DNA from: Rufibacter sp. XAAS-G3-1
GTDB lineage: Bacteria; Bacteroidota; Bacteroidia; Cytophagales; Hymenobacteraceae
Reading direction: 5' to 3'
NCBI RefSeq assembly: GCF_013623775.1
Contig: NZ_JABFAM010000007.1
Coordinates: forward strand, 1 to 64,000
Length of the DNA: 64,000 nt
Part shown: positions 42,915 to 52,731 of the stretch, in pieces
Numbering within the stretch: position 1 is the first letter of the stretch
How the letters are laid out: every line of letters starts with the position of its first letter
Made by a program: the position numbers and the translations under genes
The notes under the pieces: model-generated
The model's database searches: none
What the model was told of the DNA's origin: nothing
Seen by the model: only the letters and a program-made list of their open reading frames with translations

Positions 42915-44177
42915 TTATTCCTCAACCCGTACCCGCAAACTTTGCCTGATTAGCTCCATGACTTGCAGAGCGGTGTACTCCATATTGAGCAGGCGGGTTT
43001 TGTTGTAATTGATCTGGCGGGCTATGGTTTGGCGGGCATCGGCGTAAGCAATCCAGATGGTGCCCACGGGTTTCTCGGGCGAGCCGCCGTCTGGCCCGGC
43101 AATGCCGCTGGTAGAAACCCCGATATCGGTTTTCAGGAGTTGGCGTACGCCCTGGGCCATTGCTTTCACCGTTTCCTCGCTCACCGCACCATGCTGTTCC
43201 AGAATTTCTGGTGGTACGCCTAACTGCGCTTTCTTCACTTCGTTGCTATAGGCCACCACACTGCCCATAAAGTACGCCGAACTGCCCGGTACGCTGGTTA
43301 GTTTATGCGCCACCAAGCCGCCGGTACAGCTTTCAGCCATGGAAATGGTGAGGTTACGTTCTTTCAACAATTGTCCAATAGCTTCCTCCAGCGTCACTTC
43401 GCCGTAGGCGAAAATGTTATGGGGGATAAGCGCCGTTAACTGGTCTACCTGCTCCTGTAGCTGCGATTCTAAATCAAGACCCTCTTGCGAGATTCCGGTC
43501 AGGCGCAGACGTACGCCGGCTAAGTAGGGAAGGTAGGCTAGTTTCAGGTTGGCAGGCAAATTGTCTTCCCACTCGGCAATTCGCTCGGCCAGGAAGGACT
43601 CGCCAATGCCAATGGTTTGCACCACTTTGTGGATGATTTGCGGCAGTTGAAAGCGCTGTTGCAGGTACGGCAGCACCGTGGCGGTAACCATCTGCTTCAT
43701 CTCAAACGGAACGCCCGGCATGGACACAATCACGGTGTCTTGCTCCTGAAACAACATGCCCGGCGCGGTGCCCAAGGTATTCCTAACGGGCGTGCAGGAA
43801 GCCGGTAAAAAGGCTTGCTGCCGGTTCACCTCCAACATGGGCCGGTTAAATCGTTTAAAGATGGCTTCCACATCGTCTAAAGACGGCTGGTGCAGTTGCA
43901 ATTCCGTGTTGAAGTAGCGGGTAAGGGTGTGTTTGGTAAGGTCATCTTTGGTGGGGCCCAGGCCGCCGGTGATTAGCACCACATCGGCCCGGGAGATGGC
44001 TTGGGTAAGGGCTTCGCAGATGGCGTCTGGGTTGTCTGAGATGCTGGTGATTTGCTTTACCCTGATGCCGGTTTTCCCTAGTTCCTGCCCTAGCCAGGCC
44101 GAGTTCGTGTCCACCACCTGGCCGTACAGCAACTCATCGCCTATGGTCATGATCTCTGCCGATATTTCTCTTTTCAT
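42915..44177 (-). CDS. cinA: CinA family nicotinamide-nucleotide amidohydrolase
   Basis: 420 residues. N-terminal MoaB/MoCF-like domain: EIMTIGDELLYGQVVDTNSA and LITGGLGPTKDDLTKHTL. C-terminal PncC amidase domain: MAESCTGGLVAHKLTSVPGS, VVAYSNEVKKAQLGVP and SGIAGPDGGSPEKPVGTIWIA. In characterised members it recycles NMN and hydrolyses ADP-ribose; the competence role applies only to some bacteria. Full length. Divergent from the DUF4197 gene across 61 bases. Confidence 0.94.
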   Translation of the reverse strand: MKREISAEIMTIGDELLYGQVVDTNSAWLGQELGKTGIRVKQITSISDNPDAICEALTQAISRADVVLITGGLGPTKDDLTKHTLTRYFNTELQLHQPSLDDVEAIFKRFNRPMLEVNRQQAFLPASCTPVRNTLGTAPGMLFQEQDTVIVSMPGVPFEMKQMVTATVLPYLQQRFQLPQIIHKVVQTIGIGESFLAERIAEWEDNLPANLKLAYLPYLAGVRLRLTGISQEGLDLESQLQEQVDQLTALIPHNIFAYGEVTLEEAIGQLLKERNLTISMAESCTGGLVAHKLTSVPGSSAYFMGSVVAYSNEVKKAQLGVPPEILEQHGAVSEETVKAMAQGVRQLLKTDIGVSTSGIAGPDGGSPEKPVGTIWIAYADARQTIARQINYNKTRLLNMEYTALQVMELIRQSLRVRVEE

Positions 44178-44238
44178 TTATTTGGCTTGATTTATGCGTA
44201 TGTGCTCTTAGAGCATTCTCGGATTAAAAGTAATACAC

Positions 44239-44997
44239 ATGTACGCACGTAGGAAGAAACTAGTCTCGCAGGTATTTGTTTTAGGCAGCTTCATTTTATT
44301 CGGCCTCACGTCCTGCACTACCGCCCAGGTGCAGCAGGCCATTGGAGGCGTAATGCAGCAAACCGGACAACCGGGGCAAACCGGGGCCTTAACTCAGTCT
44401 GAGGTGGCTTCTGGTCTGAAACAAGCACTTTCTCAGGGCATCAACAAAGGCACGGCGCAGGCTTCGCAAACTGATGGGTTTTATAAAAACAGCTTAATCA
44501 GGATTCCTTTTCCGCCAGATGTGCAGCGCGTGGAAAATACCCTTCGTACGCTTGGGCTAGGTTCTGAAGTAGATAAATTCATCCTCACCCTGAACCGCGG
44601 AGCCGAAGATGCCGCCAAAAGTGCCGCTCCCATCTTCCTGAACGCCATCAAGCAATTAACGTTTAGCGATGTCTGGAACATTCTGCGCGGTGAGCGCGAT
44701 GCCGCTACGCAGTTTCTGAAACGGACTACTACCAGCCAATTGACCAGCGCGTTCAGCCCGATCATGAAGCAGTCGCTGGACAAAGTAAGTGCCACCAAAT
44801 ATTATTCAGACCTGGTGAACCGCTACAACAAGATTCCGCTGGTGAAGAAAGCCGACCCAAATCTGGAGTCCTATGCGACCCAAAAAGCCATTGACGGTCT
44901 CTTTACCTTGGTCGCCCAGGAAGAAGCCAACATCAGGGAAAACCCAATTGCCCGTACCACCGAGCTGCTGAAGCGCGTGTTTGGTTCCCGGCAATAA
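44239..44997 (+). CDS. DUF4197 lipoprotein
   Basis: 252 residues. The signal ends in a lipobox, FGLTSCTTAQ, so the mature protein is probably lipid-anchored. The DUF4197 domain follows, largely helical: SEVASGLKQALSQGINKGT, IRIPFPPDVQRVENTLRTLG and the conserved NRGAEDAAKSAAPIFLNAIK, then KKADPNLESYATQKAIDGLF. The family is widespread in Proteobacteria and Bacteroidota, of unknown function. Own terminator downstream. The 280 bases after it hold no recognised feature. Confidence 0.88.
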   Translation: MYARRKKLVSQVFVLGSFILFGLTSCTTAQVQQAIGGVMQQTGQPGQTGALTQSEVASGLKQALSQGINKGTAQASQTDGFYKNSLIRIPFPPDVQRVENTLRTLGLGSEVDKFILTLNRGAEDAAKSAAPIFLNAIKQLTFSDVWNILRGERDAATQFLKRTTTSQLTSAFSPIMKQSLDKVSATKYYSDLVNRYNKIPLVKKADPNLESYATQKAIDGLFTLVAQEEANIRENPIARTTELLKRVFGSRQ

Positions 44998-45017
44998 CTT
45001 GTACTTAAGCATTAAGG

Positions 45018-45052
45018 AAAGGGCAGCCGTACTTGGTGCGGCTGCCCTTTTT
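45018..45052 (+). terminator. Terminator of the DUF4197 gene
   Basis: AAAGGGCAGCCG at 45018-45029, loop TACTTGGTG, then the perfect complement and a T-run. Confidence 0.9.
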
Positions 45053-45381
45053 GTTGTCCTTTATCTAAAGAAGGTCAAATACGGCTATACGCTTTTTACC
45101 AGGGTTCTTCCTGTGCAAACACCAGGTCTGGGTTCTGGTTGGGTGCCGTACCGTTCTGATTTAGAAAGGAATGTAGAAGAATCCTTGCGGCTCAGTGTCA
45201 GAAAAAATGCCAGTTGACCAACAAGGTGCCTTTAAGAAACTCTTGAATTTGGTTATTCTAAGAAGTAAGGTTTGGCATAAAATGGTTTTTAACCTTATTC
45301 TGAAAAAATAGGGCAAAATCAAGCAAACTTTTAAAAGCAATGCGGGGTAAAAGGCAGGAGTTCATATTTCCCTCAAATTCC

Positions 45382-46662
45382 ATGACTTATTCAAAACTGC
45401 CGTACCACCGGCTAGAGAACAAAGCTGATTTAGACGTTCTGCTGGAGGATATTGGAGATGCCCGTATCGTGATGTTAGGGGAAGCCTCGCACGGAACCTC
45501 AGAATACTATTCCTGGCGAACCGCCATTTCCAAGCGCCTCATAGAAGAGAAAGGTTTTACCTTCATCGCGGTAGAAGGCGACTGGCCAGACTGCTACCAA
45601 ATCAATAAATTTATACGGGGCTACTGCAAACCAGGCACCAAGGTGTCTGACGTCCTGAAACACTTCAACCGCTGGCCTACCTGGATGTGGGGCAACTGGG
45701 AAGTGGCGGCCCTGGTAGAGTGGCTCAAAGAAAACAATGACCGGCCCAACACAAACAAAATCGGCTTCTATGGTTTAGACGTGTACAGTCTCTGGGATTC
45801 ATTGCAGCAGATCATGAAGTATCTGGAGAAGAAGGACGGCCAAGCGGTGAAAGCCGCCAAAGAAGCCTTCAAATGCTTTGAGCCCTACAGTTCTGACCCG
45901 CAGGAATACGCCCGCGCCGTGGCGTACGTCTCTGAAGACTGCGAAGGCGAAGTGATCTCCATGCTAAAGGAACTGGGTAAACGGGAAAGAGAAGAGCCCG
46001 GTAACTCCGAAGCCGTTTTTGACGCGGAGCAAAACGCCTTGGTGGCCGTGAACGCCGAACGATACTACAAAGCCATGGTGCGCGGCGGCGGAAACTCCTG
46101 GAACGTGCGTGACGGGCACATGATGGAAACCCTGAACCGCCTGCTGGATTTCCACGGCCCCAATTCCAAAGCCATCATCTGGGAACACAACACCCACGTG
46201 GGCGACGCCCGCTTCACCGACATGGCCCGCGCCGGAATGGTCAACATTGGGCAATTGGCCCGTGAGCAATACGGAAGAGAAAACGTGTATTTGGCCGGTT
46301 TCGGGTCTTATGAAGGCTCTGTGATTGCCGGTGACTCGTGGGGTTCTCCCATGAAGAAGATGGAAGTGCCGCCCGCCCGCAAAGGTTCCTGGGAAGACTG
46401 GCTCCATAATCTTGGCGCAACGGATAAGCTCTTACTTTCCCGCGAACTCCGCGAAATCAATGAAGCCCGGCAGCAGCTAGACCACCGGGCCATTGGCGTG
46501 GTGTATGACCCCAACCGCGAAAAGTACGGCAATTACGTGCCCACCATCATCCCGGAACGCTATGACGCCTTCCTGTACCTGGATGAAACTGAGGCGCTCC
46601 GGCCGTTCATTGTGAAGACCAAAGAAAAAGAACCGCCAGAAATGTATCCGGCCAACGAGTAA
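45382..46662 (+). CDS. Erythromycin-esterase-family protein
   Basis: 426 residues from the ATG at 45382 (MTYSKLPYHRLENKADLDVL). The family blocks are VMLGEASHGTSEYYSWRTAI with the conserved Glu and His, FIAVEGDWPDCYQINKFIRG, IWEHNTHVGDARFTDMARAG and YDAFLYLDET. Related enzymes hydrolyse the macrolide lactone (EreA/EreB), but this chromosomal subgroup is widespread in environmental Bacteroidota without shown macrolide activity; one should not call it a resistance gene from sequence. Monocistronic. Confidence 0.9.
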   Translation: MTYSKLPYHRLENKADLDVLLEDIGDARIVMLGEASHGTSEYYSWRTAISKRLIEEKGFTFIAVEGDWPDCYQINKFIRGYCKPGTKVSDVLKHFNRWPTWMWGNWEVAALVEWLKENNDRPNTNKIGFYGLDVYSLWDSLQQIMKYLEKKDGQAVKAAKEAFKCFEPYSSDPQEYARAVAYVSEDCEGEVISMLKELGKREREEPGNSEAVFDAEQNALVAVNAERYYKAMVRGGGNSWNVRDGHMMETLNRLLDFHGPNSKAIIWEHNTHVGDARFTDMARAGMVNIGQLAREQYGRENVYLAGFGSYEGSVIAGDSWGSPMKKMEVPPARKGSWEDWLHNLGATDKLLLSRELREINEARQQLDHRAIGVVYDPNREKYGNYVPTIIPERYDAFLYLDETEALRPFIVKTKEKEPPEMYPANE

Positions 46663-46723
46663 ACAAATCGGCTGTAAAGCTGTTTCTAGAGAAGTACTTG
46701 CGCCATCTTACTACATATATGGG

Positions 46724-46749
46724 AAAGCCACCTTTTAGGTGGCTTTTTT
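46724..46749 (+). terminator. Terminator of the esterase-family gene
   Basis: AAAGCCACC, loop TTTTA, GGTGGCTTTTTT. Confidence 0.92.
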
Positions 46750-46991
46750 CGTTTTCCGGCTGATTTTGAGAAAACGGGCATGAAACGGATTCCCTGTAGG
46801 CACCTATGGCCCTATGGCGCGGAAGTTACTTCCGCGCCATAGGGCGAGCGTTTTGGGGCTGATTTTTGAAATGTAGGGGCAATCCCGTGTGGTTGCCCTA
46901 TTCGGTTCTGTCGGCAACCACGAGGGATTGCCCCTACACCTACCTAGAACACCCGTTTTTAGGCTATTTTTCTCAGAATAGGCCCTAAACG
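46750..46991. repeat. Two full and one half PR40 copies with two word hairpins
   Basis: PR40 at 46750-46787 and 46953-46991 and a half copy at 46849-46868. GGCGCGGAAG/CTTCCGCGCC at 46814-46841. The hairpin GTAGGGGCAATCCC...GGGATTGCCCCTAC at 46873-46937. Confidence 0.75.
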
Positions 46992-47001
46992 CAAGCTGAA
47001 A

Positions 47002-47643
47002 TTACCCTTTCTTCCGCTCAGGGGCTTTGTAGTGAAATTCATTGATGGGCAATCGCTCATCACAGAAACTGTACTCGTGGGGCACGTTGGAACCGATGAT
47101 GACCAAACGGTTTTGCCGGTTCCGTTCCAGGTGCTCCAGGTACCACGCCACACCGGCTTGGTCTAGGTTTGTGGTAGGTTCGTCCAGTAGTAGAAGGGGA
47201 GAATCAGAATAAATGGCCAAGCCCAATTTCAGGCGTTGGCGCATGCCCGAGGAAAAGTCCCGCACCAGTTTGTGTCTGGCCGCCTGTAGCTGAAGCAGAT
47301 CAGGAAGTTGTGGGGCGGCGATGCCGCGCAAAGGCTTGAAGCGGGTATGGAACTGAATCATCTCCTCCAGCGTGAACTCCTCCAGTAAATCCTGGTACGG
47401 GGCCGCCATAGAGAGCGAACGGTACAGTTCCTCTACCGGAATCTCTTTTCCGGCCAGGGAGTAGGAGACAGCACCTTCTGAGGGAAGTTGGAACCCGCTG
47501 AGAATGGAAAGCAAAGTGGATTTCCCAGATCCGTTGTGCCCCAGCACCGCGTAGGCCTTGCCTGAGACAAACTCATAGGACAGATTCCGGAAAATCCACT
47601 CGTAATTGAAACGCTTGCCTAACGAGGAAAGCTTAATCTGCAT
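47002..47643 (-). CDS. Orphan ABC transporter ATP-binding protein
   Basis: 213-residue ATPase. Walker A GHNGSGKSTLL, signature FSSGMRQRLKLGL, Walker B LLLLDEPTTNLD and the switch IIGSNVPHEYSFCD (the usual switch His may be replaced or displaced; alignment would tell). No permease gene is adjacent. It starts 11 bases inside lpxA and is the last gene of the lipid A operon, so a role in envelope or lipid export with an unlinked permease is plausible but inferred. Confidence 0.88.
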   Translation of the reverse strand: MQIKLSSLGKRFNYEWIFRNLSYEFVSGKAYAVLGHNGSGKSTLLSILSGFQLPSEGAVSYSLAGKEIPVEELYRSLSMAAPYQDLLEEFTLEEMIQFHTRFKPLRGIAAPQLPDLLQLQAARHKLVRDFSSGMRQRLKLGLAIYSDSPLLLLDEPTTNLDQAGVAWYLEHLERNRQNRLVIIGSNVPHEYSFCDERLPINEFHYKAPERKKG

Positions 47644-48424
47644 CGCGTTGATAGCCTTTGATAATGCCGCGGCCAGAATTGCGCACGAAATTCACAATCT
47701 CGTCGCGTTCTGAGCTAGGCGCTAAGTCAATCTCAATTTTCTCTACCGCCGAGGCCGTGTTCAGGCCGCTCATGAACAGAATGCGGTAAATCTGCTGAAT
47801 GTCGGTGATTTGCTCGTTGGTGAACCCTCTTCGGCGCAAGCCGATGGAGTTGACGCCCGCGTAGGACAATGGCTCCCGGGCGGCTTTGATGAACGGCGGC
47901 ACGTCTTTGCGCACCAGTGACCCGCCAGAAACCATGGCGTGCGCCCCTATGCTCACAAACTGGTGCACCGCCGAGGTGCCGCCAATGAACACGTGGTCAT
48001 GAATCACAATATGGCCGGCCAATTGCACGCCGTTGGCCACAATCACATTGTTGCCAATGATACAGTCATGGGCCACGTGTACGTAGGCCATAATGAGGCA
48101 GTTGTTACCAATAGCGGTGGTGTTTTTATCCAAAGCCGTGCCCCGGTTTAAAGTCACACACTCTCTAATGATGGTGTTGTCCCCAATAGAAACCGTAGAC
48201 GGCTCGCCTTTGTATTTCAAATCCTGCGGCGGGGCTGAGATTACGGCGCCCGGAAAAATCTGGCAGTTCTTGCCAATGCGGGCGCCTTCCATGATGGTCA
48301 CGTTGGGGCCAACCCAGGTGCCTTCGCCAATCTCCACGTTTTTAGAGATGGTGGTGAACGGCTCTACCACCACGTTGGTGGCGATTTTGGCTTCGGGGTG
48401 GATGTACGCTAGTGGCTGGTTCAT
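47633..48424 (-). CDS. lpxA: UDP-N-acetylglucosamine acyltransferase
   Basis: First step of lipid A synthesis: 3-O-acylation of UDP-GlcNAc with acyl-ACP. A left-handed beta-helix of hexapeptide repeats fills residues 1-190 (YIHPEAKIATNVVVEPFTTI). The family block MAYVHVAHDCIIGNNVIVAN contains the catalytic His, and HQFVSIGAHAMVSGGSLV is typical. 263 residues. Start overlaps the lpxC/fabZ stop by four bases; its end overlaps the ABC gene. Confidence 0.95.
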   Translation of the reverse strand: MNQPLAYIHPEAKIATNVVVEPFTTISKNVEIGEGTWVGPNVTIMEGARIGKNCQIFPGAVISAPPQDLKYKGEPSTVSIGDNTIIRECVTLNRGTALDKNTTAIGNNCLIMAYVHVAHDCIIGNNVIVANGVQLAGHIVIHDHVFIGGTSAVHQFVSIGAHAMVSGGSLVRKDVPPFIKAAREPLSYAGVNSIGLRRRGFTNEQITDIQQIYRILFMSGLNTASAVEKIEIDLAPSSERDEIVNFVRNSGRGIIKGYQRDAD

Positions 48425-49815
48425 GCGTCTTTTCTTACGATACTTGCTAACATCTCGGCCTCCATCACTAATTGCCCGGCCACAAACGCCTGGCCCTGCA
48501 TTCTAGCTATCCCTCGTTTAATAGGCGCCAACAGTTCGCATTTAAAAATAATGGTGTCACCGGGCACTACTTTCCGGCGGAAACGGCATTTGTCTACGCC
48601 CATGAAATACGTCCAGTAGTTTTCTGGGTCTGGCACGGTGCTCAGCACGTAAATACCGCCGGTCTGGGCCATGGCCTCAATCAGGATCACGCCCGGCATC
48701 ACGGGGTTCCCCGGAAAGTGCCCCTGGAAGAACGACTCGTTCATAGTTACGTTTTTCACGCCCGTAACGGTTGTAGCATCCAGGTGAATGATCTTGTCAA
48801 TGAGCACGAAAGGGTACTGGTGCGGCAACGTCTGCATGATGCGGTTGATGTCCATCACCGGCGTTTTCTTGGGGTCATACACCGGCACGTTCTTCACAGA
48901 CGTTTCCTTGATGTACTTCTTGATCTTCTTGGCAAACGCCACGTTGGATGCGTGCCCTGGTCTTGCCGCCAGAATCTGGCCTTTCAACGGACGGCCTACC
49001 AACGCTAAGTCCCCAATGAGATCCAGGAGTTTATGGCGGGCCGGTTCGTTTTTGTAGCGCAGGTCTACGTTATTCAGAATTCCTTCCTTCTTTACGGCCA
49101 CTTTCGGCTTCTTCAAAAGGTCAGACAGATAATCTAGTTCATTGTCTTCCACCACGCGGTCTACCACCACAATGGCGTTGCTCAAGTCGCCTCCTTTGAT
49201 CAGGTTCTGCTTGTAGAGCATTTCAATCTCGTGCAGGAAGCAGAAGGTGCGGCAAGAGGCGATCTCGTCTTTAAACTGACGCAAATCAGTTAAAGAGGCG
49301 TGCTGCGAGCCCAAAACCGGCGAATGGTAGTCTACCATCACGGTCACGCGGTAATCATCCAGCGGGAGAATGGCGATTTCGGTTTCGCGGGAACCGTCCC
49401 GGAACATGATTTCCTCGGGCACCTCAAAGAAGTTACGCAAAGCGTTCTGTTCTTCCAGGCCTACTTCCAACAATGGTTGCACGAACAGGATAGAAGAACC
49501 GTCCATGATGGGCGGCTCTGGGCCGTCAATCTGGATGAGGACGTTGTCAATCTCTAACCCCACCAAAGCGGCCAGTACGTGCTCCACGGTGTTCACGCGG
49601 GCGCCGTTCTGCTCAATGGTCGTGCCGCGGGAGAGGTCTACCACATTGTCTACGTCGGCGTCTACAATGGGCTGCTCCGGCAAATCAATGCGCTGGAATT
49701 TATACCCGTGGTTGATGGGAGCGGGCAGAAACGTCATGTTTGACACCACGCCAGTATGCAATCCAATACCAGAAACCGTCACCGGTGCCTTTATGGTATG
49801 CTGTTTATCGTTCAT
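48421..49815 (-). CDS. lpxC-fabZ: Bifunctional LpxC deacetylase / FabZ dehydratase
   Basis: A 464-residue fusion typical of Bacteroidota. The N-terminal LpxC part (about 1-305) removes the acetyl group from UDP-3-O-acyl-GlcNAc: zinc ligands in NTVEHVLAALVGLEIDN and RHKLLDLIGDLAL, and the block GPEPPIMDGSS. The C-terminal FabZ part (about 320-464) dehydrates 3-hydroxyacyl-ACP: LPHQYPFVLIDKI with the catalytic His and HFPGNPVMPGVILIEAMAQT with the Glu. The fusion ties lipid A commitment to acyl-chain supply. 33 bases after lpxD. Confidence 0.96.
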   Translation of the reverse strand: MNDKQHTIKAPVTVSGIGLHTGVVSNMTFLPAPINHGYKFQRIDLPEQPIVDADVDNVVDLSRGTTIEQNGARVNTVEHVLAALVGLEIDNVLIQIDGPEPPIMDGSSILFVQPLLEVGLEEQNALRNFFEVPEEIMFRDGSRETEIAILPLDDYRVTVMVDYHSPVLGSQHASLTDLRQFKDEIASCRTFCFLHEIEMLYKQNLIKGGDLSNAIVVVDRVVEDNELDYLSDLLKKPKVAVKKEGILNNVDLRYKNEPARHKLLDLIGDLALVGRPLKGQILAARPGHASNVAFAKKIKKYIKETSVKNVPVYDPKKTPVMDINRIMQTLPHQYPFVLIDKIIHLDATTVTGVKNVTMNESFFQGHFPGNPVMPGVILIEAMAQTGGIYVLSTVPDPENYWTYFMGVDKCRFRRKVVPGDTIIFKCELLAPIKRGIARMQGQAFVAGQLVMEAEMLASIVRKDA

Positions 49816-49848
49816 GAAGCACTAAATAGGGGTAAAGAGGGGCTAAAG

Positions 49849-50871
49849 TTAAAGCTTTTCTCTGAGTTCGTCTACCTGTTTCTGCAACTCGGGTAGTTTC
49901 CGGAAAACCGCCATGGCCCTCAGATTCTGTTTATAGTCAAAAGCCGGTGCTCCTTGCACGAAAGTCCCTTCTTCTTTGATGTTCTTGGAAATGCCTGATT
50001 TAGCGCCTACTATGGTTTTGTCAGCGATGCTCACGTGGCCCACCACGCCCACTTGACCGGCAATGGTGCAGTAGTTGCCCACCTTGGAAGAACCCGCAAA
50101 AGCCGTCTGCGCCGCCACCACCGTATGCCGCCCGATTTCTACGTTATGCGCCACTTGCACCAAATTGTCAATCTTGGTGCCGGTTCTGATGATGGTAGAG
50201 CCCATGGTGGCGCAGTCAACGGTGGTATTGGCCCCAATGCGCACGTTATCTTCCAGCACCACGTTGCCTAGCTGCGGAATAGCTTTGTAGGAGCCGTCTT
50301 TCTGCGGCGCAAACCCGAACCCGTCACTGCCAATCACAGCCCCGGCATGGATGGTGCAGGAAGCTCCAATCACGCAGTCGGCGTACACTTTGGCGCCCGC
50401 GAACAGCACCGTATGGTCGCCAATGGTCACGTTATCGCCAATGTACACCTGCGGATAGATGTGCACGCCGCGGCCAATTTGGCAGTTCTTGCCTATGTAA
50501 GAGAAAGCGCCTCTGTAATGCTGCTCGCCAATGGTGGAGTTCTCTCCTATGAAGCAAGGTTCTTCCACGCCTTGTTTAGAAGCAGCTACGGCTTGCTGGT
50601 AGACTTCCAGCAACGTAGAAAAGGACGAATACGGGTCTTCCACCAGAATGAGGTTGGCCGTTACCGGCTGCTTTAGTTCCAAGGTTTTGGAAACGATCAC
50701 CGCCGTGGCACCCGTGGTATAGAGATAGTGCTCGTACTTGGCATTGGACAGGAAAGAAAGGGCGCCGGGGGTGCCTTCTTCAATCTTCGCCAGTTTGTTT
50801 ACCTGGGCGTTACCGTCTCCCTGCACCTGGCCCTGGAGTAAATCAGCAATCTGTTGTACCGTGAATTCCAT
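49849..50871 (-). CDS. lpxD: UDP-3-O-acylglucosamine N-acyltransferase
   Basis: Third step of lipid A synthesis: N-acylation with 3-hydroxyacyl-ACP. 340 residues: N-terminal uridine-binding domain (FTVQQIADLLQGQVQGDGNA), then beta-helix with hexapeptide repeats and the active-site region AVIGSDGFGFAPQKDGSYKA, and DNLVQVAHNVEIGRHTVVAA, and a C-terminal helix. First gene of the lpxD-lpxC/fabZ-lpxA-ABC operon. Confidence 0.95.
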   Translation of the reverse strand: MEFTVQQIADLLQGQVQGDGNAQVNKLAKIEEGTPGALSFLSNAKYEHYLYTTGATAVIVSKTLELKQPVTANLILVEDPYSSFSTLLEVYQQAVAASKQGVEEPCFIGENSTIGEQHYRGAFSYIGKNCQIGRGVHIYPQVYIGDNVTIGDHTVLFAGAKVYADCVIGASCTIHAGAVIGSDGFGFAPQKDGSYKAIPQLGNVVLEDNVRIGANTTVDCATMGSTIIRTGTKIDNLVQVAHNVEIGRHTVVAAQTAFAGSSKVGNYCTIAGQVGVVGHVSIADKTIVGAKSGISKNIKEEGTFVQGAPAFDYKQNLRAMAVFRKLPELQKQVDELREKL

Positions 50872-50875
50872 AGGG

Positions 50876-50883
50876 CAAAGTTA
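50876..50883 (-). promoter_or_regulatory. -7 box TAACTTTG of the lipid A operon
   Basis: Exact TAnnTTTG match on the minus strand, four bases before the lpxD ATG; if used, the transcript would be essentially leaderless. No -33 element was found. Confidence 0.4.
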
Positions 50884-50998
50884 AGGAAACAATTTTTAAC
50901 CGATGATACATTCAGCCAGCAGGACTTGCCCAAACAGATCCAACCCTTTCAGAAGTAATAACATAACCATTCCTGGTGTCAATGGTTGGGCCATGTAT

Positions 50999-51222
50999 GG
51001 TTTTAAGGCTGTTTTCTGAAAAACACCCCTGAAACAGAGTTGTCGCGTGGGGCTGATTGCTTTTTAAAGAGATAACGAACGAAGCGCATTTTTGGCGTTT
51101 TTGCCCTTATTTTTTATAAACGAAAGTAAAACAGGTGGGGCTGAAATATGGAAATCTACATTCAGAGCAAAGATAGCTACTTTCAGTTTTATTGCTGTTT
51201 TGATAAAAACAGGCTTAAAATA
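50999..51222. repeat. Two PR40 copies in the lpxD-GH74 gap
   Basis: 50999-51036 (TTTTAAGGCTGTTTTCTGAA, then ACACCCCTGAAAC) and 51185-51222 (GTTTTATTGCTGTTTTG...AAACAGGCTTAAAA). The rest of the 500-bp gap shows no gene. Confidence 0.65.
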
Positions 51223-52200
51223 GAAGCCAGTCTCAAGGGTTCTAAAGAATGCATCCAGAATTTTTGCTAAAAACGCCTATCTTGCCTAGGCTTTGAAGCG
51301 TCAGCGGGAAGCCCAATTCCTGTGAGGCAAAGCTAGGTCTAAAGGCTAAAAGATGTTTTGGGGGAAGATGGAGTGTTGAATGGTTTGCATCCTGGTCATG
51401 CCTACCTTAAACCGCTGGTGGCCCAACGATGAAATTTGCCGCAGCACCAACGGGGGCTCTACCTGTAAACCTGTTTTAGGAAACGCGACCCGTGACCATT
51501 CCTTGGCTCCGTACGCGGCAGTTTCTAGTCCGCACTGGTTGGGAGATATTGAGATTGACCCTTTTGATGCGAACACAGCCTGGTTTGTGACGGGCTACGG
51601 CGTTTACCAGACCACGAACCTGCGGGAAGCCGACCAAAACCGCCCCGTCGCCTGGACGTTTCAGAACAAAGGCCTGGAAGAAACGGTACCCCTGAAACTG
51701 GTCAGTCCACCGGCCGGAGCCCCCTTGGTGAGTGCCATTGGTGACCTAGACGGTTTCCGGCATGATAATTTAGATGTCTCGCCAACTGCCGGCAGGTTGA
51801 ACCCACGTTACGGCACCAATACCTGGATTGACTACGCAGCCCATCAGCCTGCTTTCATGGTGCGGGTGTTCAACAATACCGATGGGAAATATGGGGCTTA
51901 CTCTATAGGCGGCGGTACTGCCTGGACTTCTTTTCCTTCGGCTCCTGCTGGGGCAAACGGGGGCGGAACCATCGCGGTTTCCGCGGATGGGAATACGTTG
52001 GTGTGGGCTCCATCTGGAGTAACGTCGGTTTATTATTCCACCAACCGGGGCACCAGTTGGAGGGCCGCCACTGGCATTTCCAAAGCGAATCTGAAGCCCA
52101 TGGCCGACCGGGTGAACGCCCGTAAGTTCTATCGGTATGTTATGCCCAATGCTAAAAATCAAAAACGTCGATATTCAAGGATTCTTCGTAAATTAGATAT

Positions 52201-52730
52201 GTGAAAAGTAAGAAAGAGACTGGGCTTGACTTTATCATCGATAAGCTTACCAACAGCATAGAGAACGTTGTAACGGGCGACAGCTTCGCCACGGAAATAT
52301 CTGTACTTACCCATGCGGACTTAAAAACCGTAACAAAAAAGAACGGTTGGCTCTTCAATTGGCGGGCGGAATTCAAGGAACCTGTAAAGGATATTTACAA
52401 ACTTACCATCGTCAACAATCCGACAATCATTCAAGGATCATAAGCCTTGAGGTAAAAGAAGACCACGTCTATATGCATTTGGTTGAGAGTGCCCCTTTCA
52501 ATAAGGGCAGCGGCAAGATGTATTCCGGAGTTCCCGGCAACTTGGTTGCGTTTGCCTGCAAACTCTCTTTTCAGCGTGGACACGAAGGCAACGTTTCCTT
52601 CATCTCCAAAACCCAGTTGATAGAGCATTATGAGAAAACTCTCGGTGCAATGCACTTCGGCGGGCGCGTAATGGTAATTGAGACGACTTCAGCCCTGAAA
52701 CTCATTAACCGATATTTTAAAAACCAATAG
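52201..52730 (+). pseudogene. GNAT-like protein gene of the cassette, single frameshift
   Basis: Starts GTG at 52201: KSKKETGLDFIIDKLTNSIE...TKKNGWLFNWRAEFKEPVKD...NNPTIIQG, then one base appears missing near 52438 and the protein continues in the next frame as IISLEVKEDHVYMHLVESAP...YSGVPGNLVAFACKLSFQRG...ISKTQLIEHYEKTLGAMHFG to the stop at 52730 (about 176 residues). The C-terminal half (GNLVAFACKLSF, HYEKTLGA) is reminiscent of the GNAT acetyltransferase fold. I recall similar Bacteroidota proteins paired with a small downstream partner, but cannot verify this. A toxin role is speculation. Confidence 0.65.
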
Positions 52731-52731
52731 G

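Noticed and set aside
45382-46662. Macrolide-resistance gene call
   Set aside because: Family membership is clear, but this chromosomal subgroup has no demonstrated macrolide esterase activity; resistance cannot be claimed from sequence.
47002-50871. Lipid A operon as horizontally acquired
   Set aside because: Order, overlaps and composition are normal for Bacteroidota; no repeats interrupt it.
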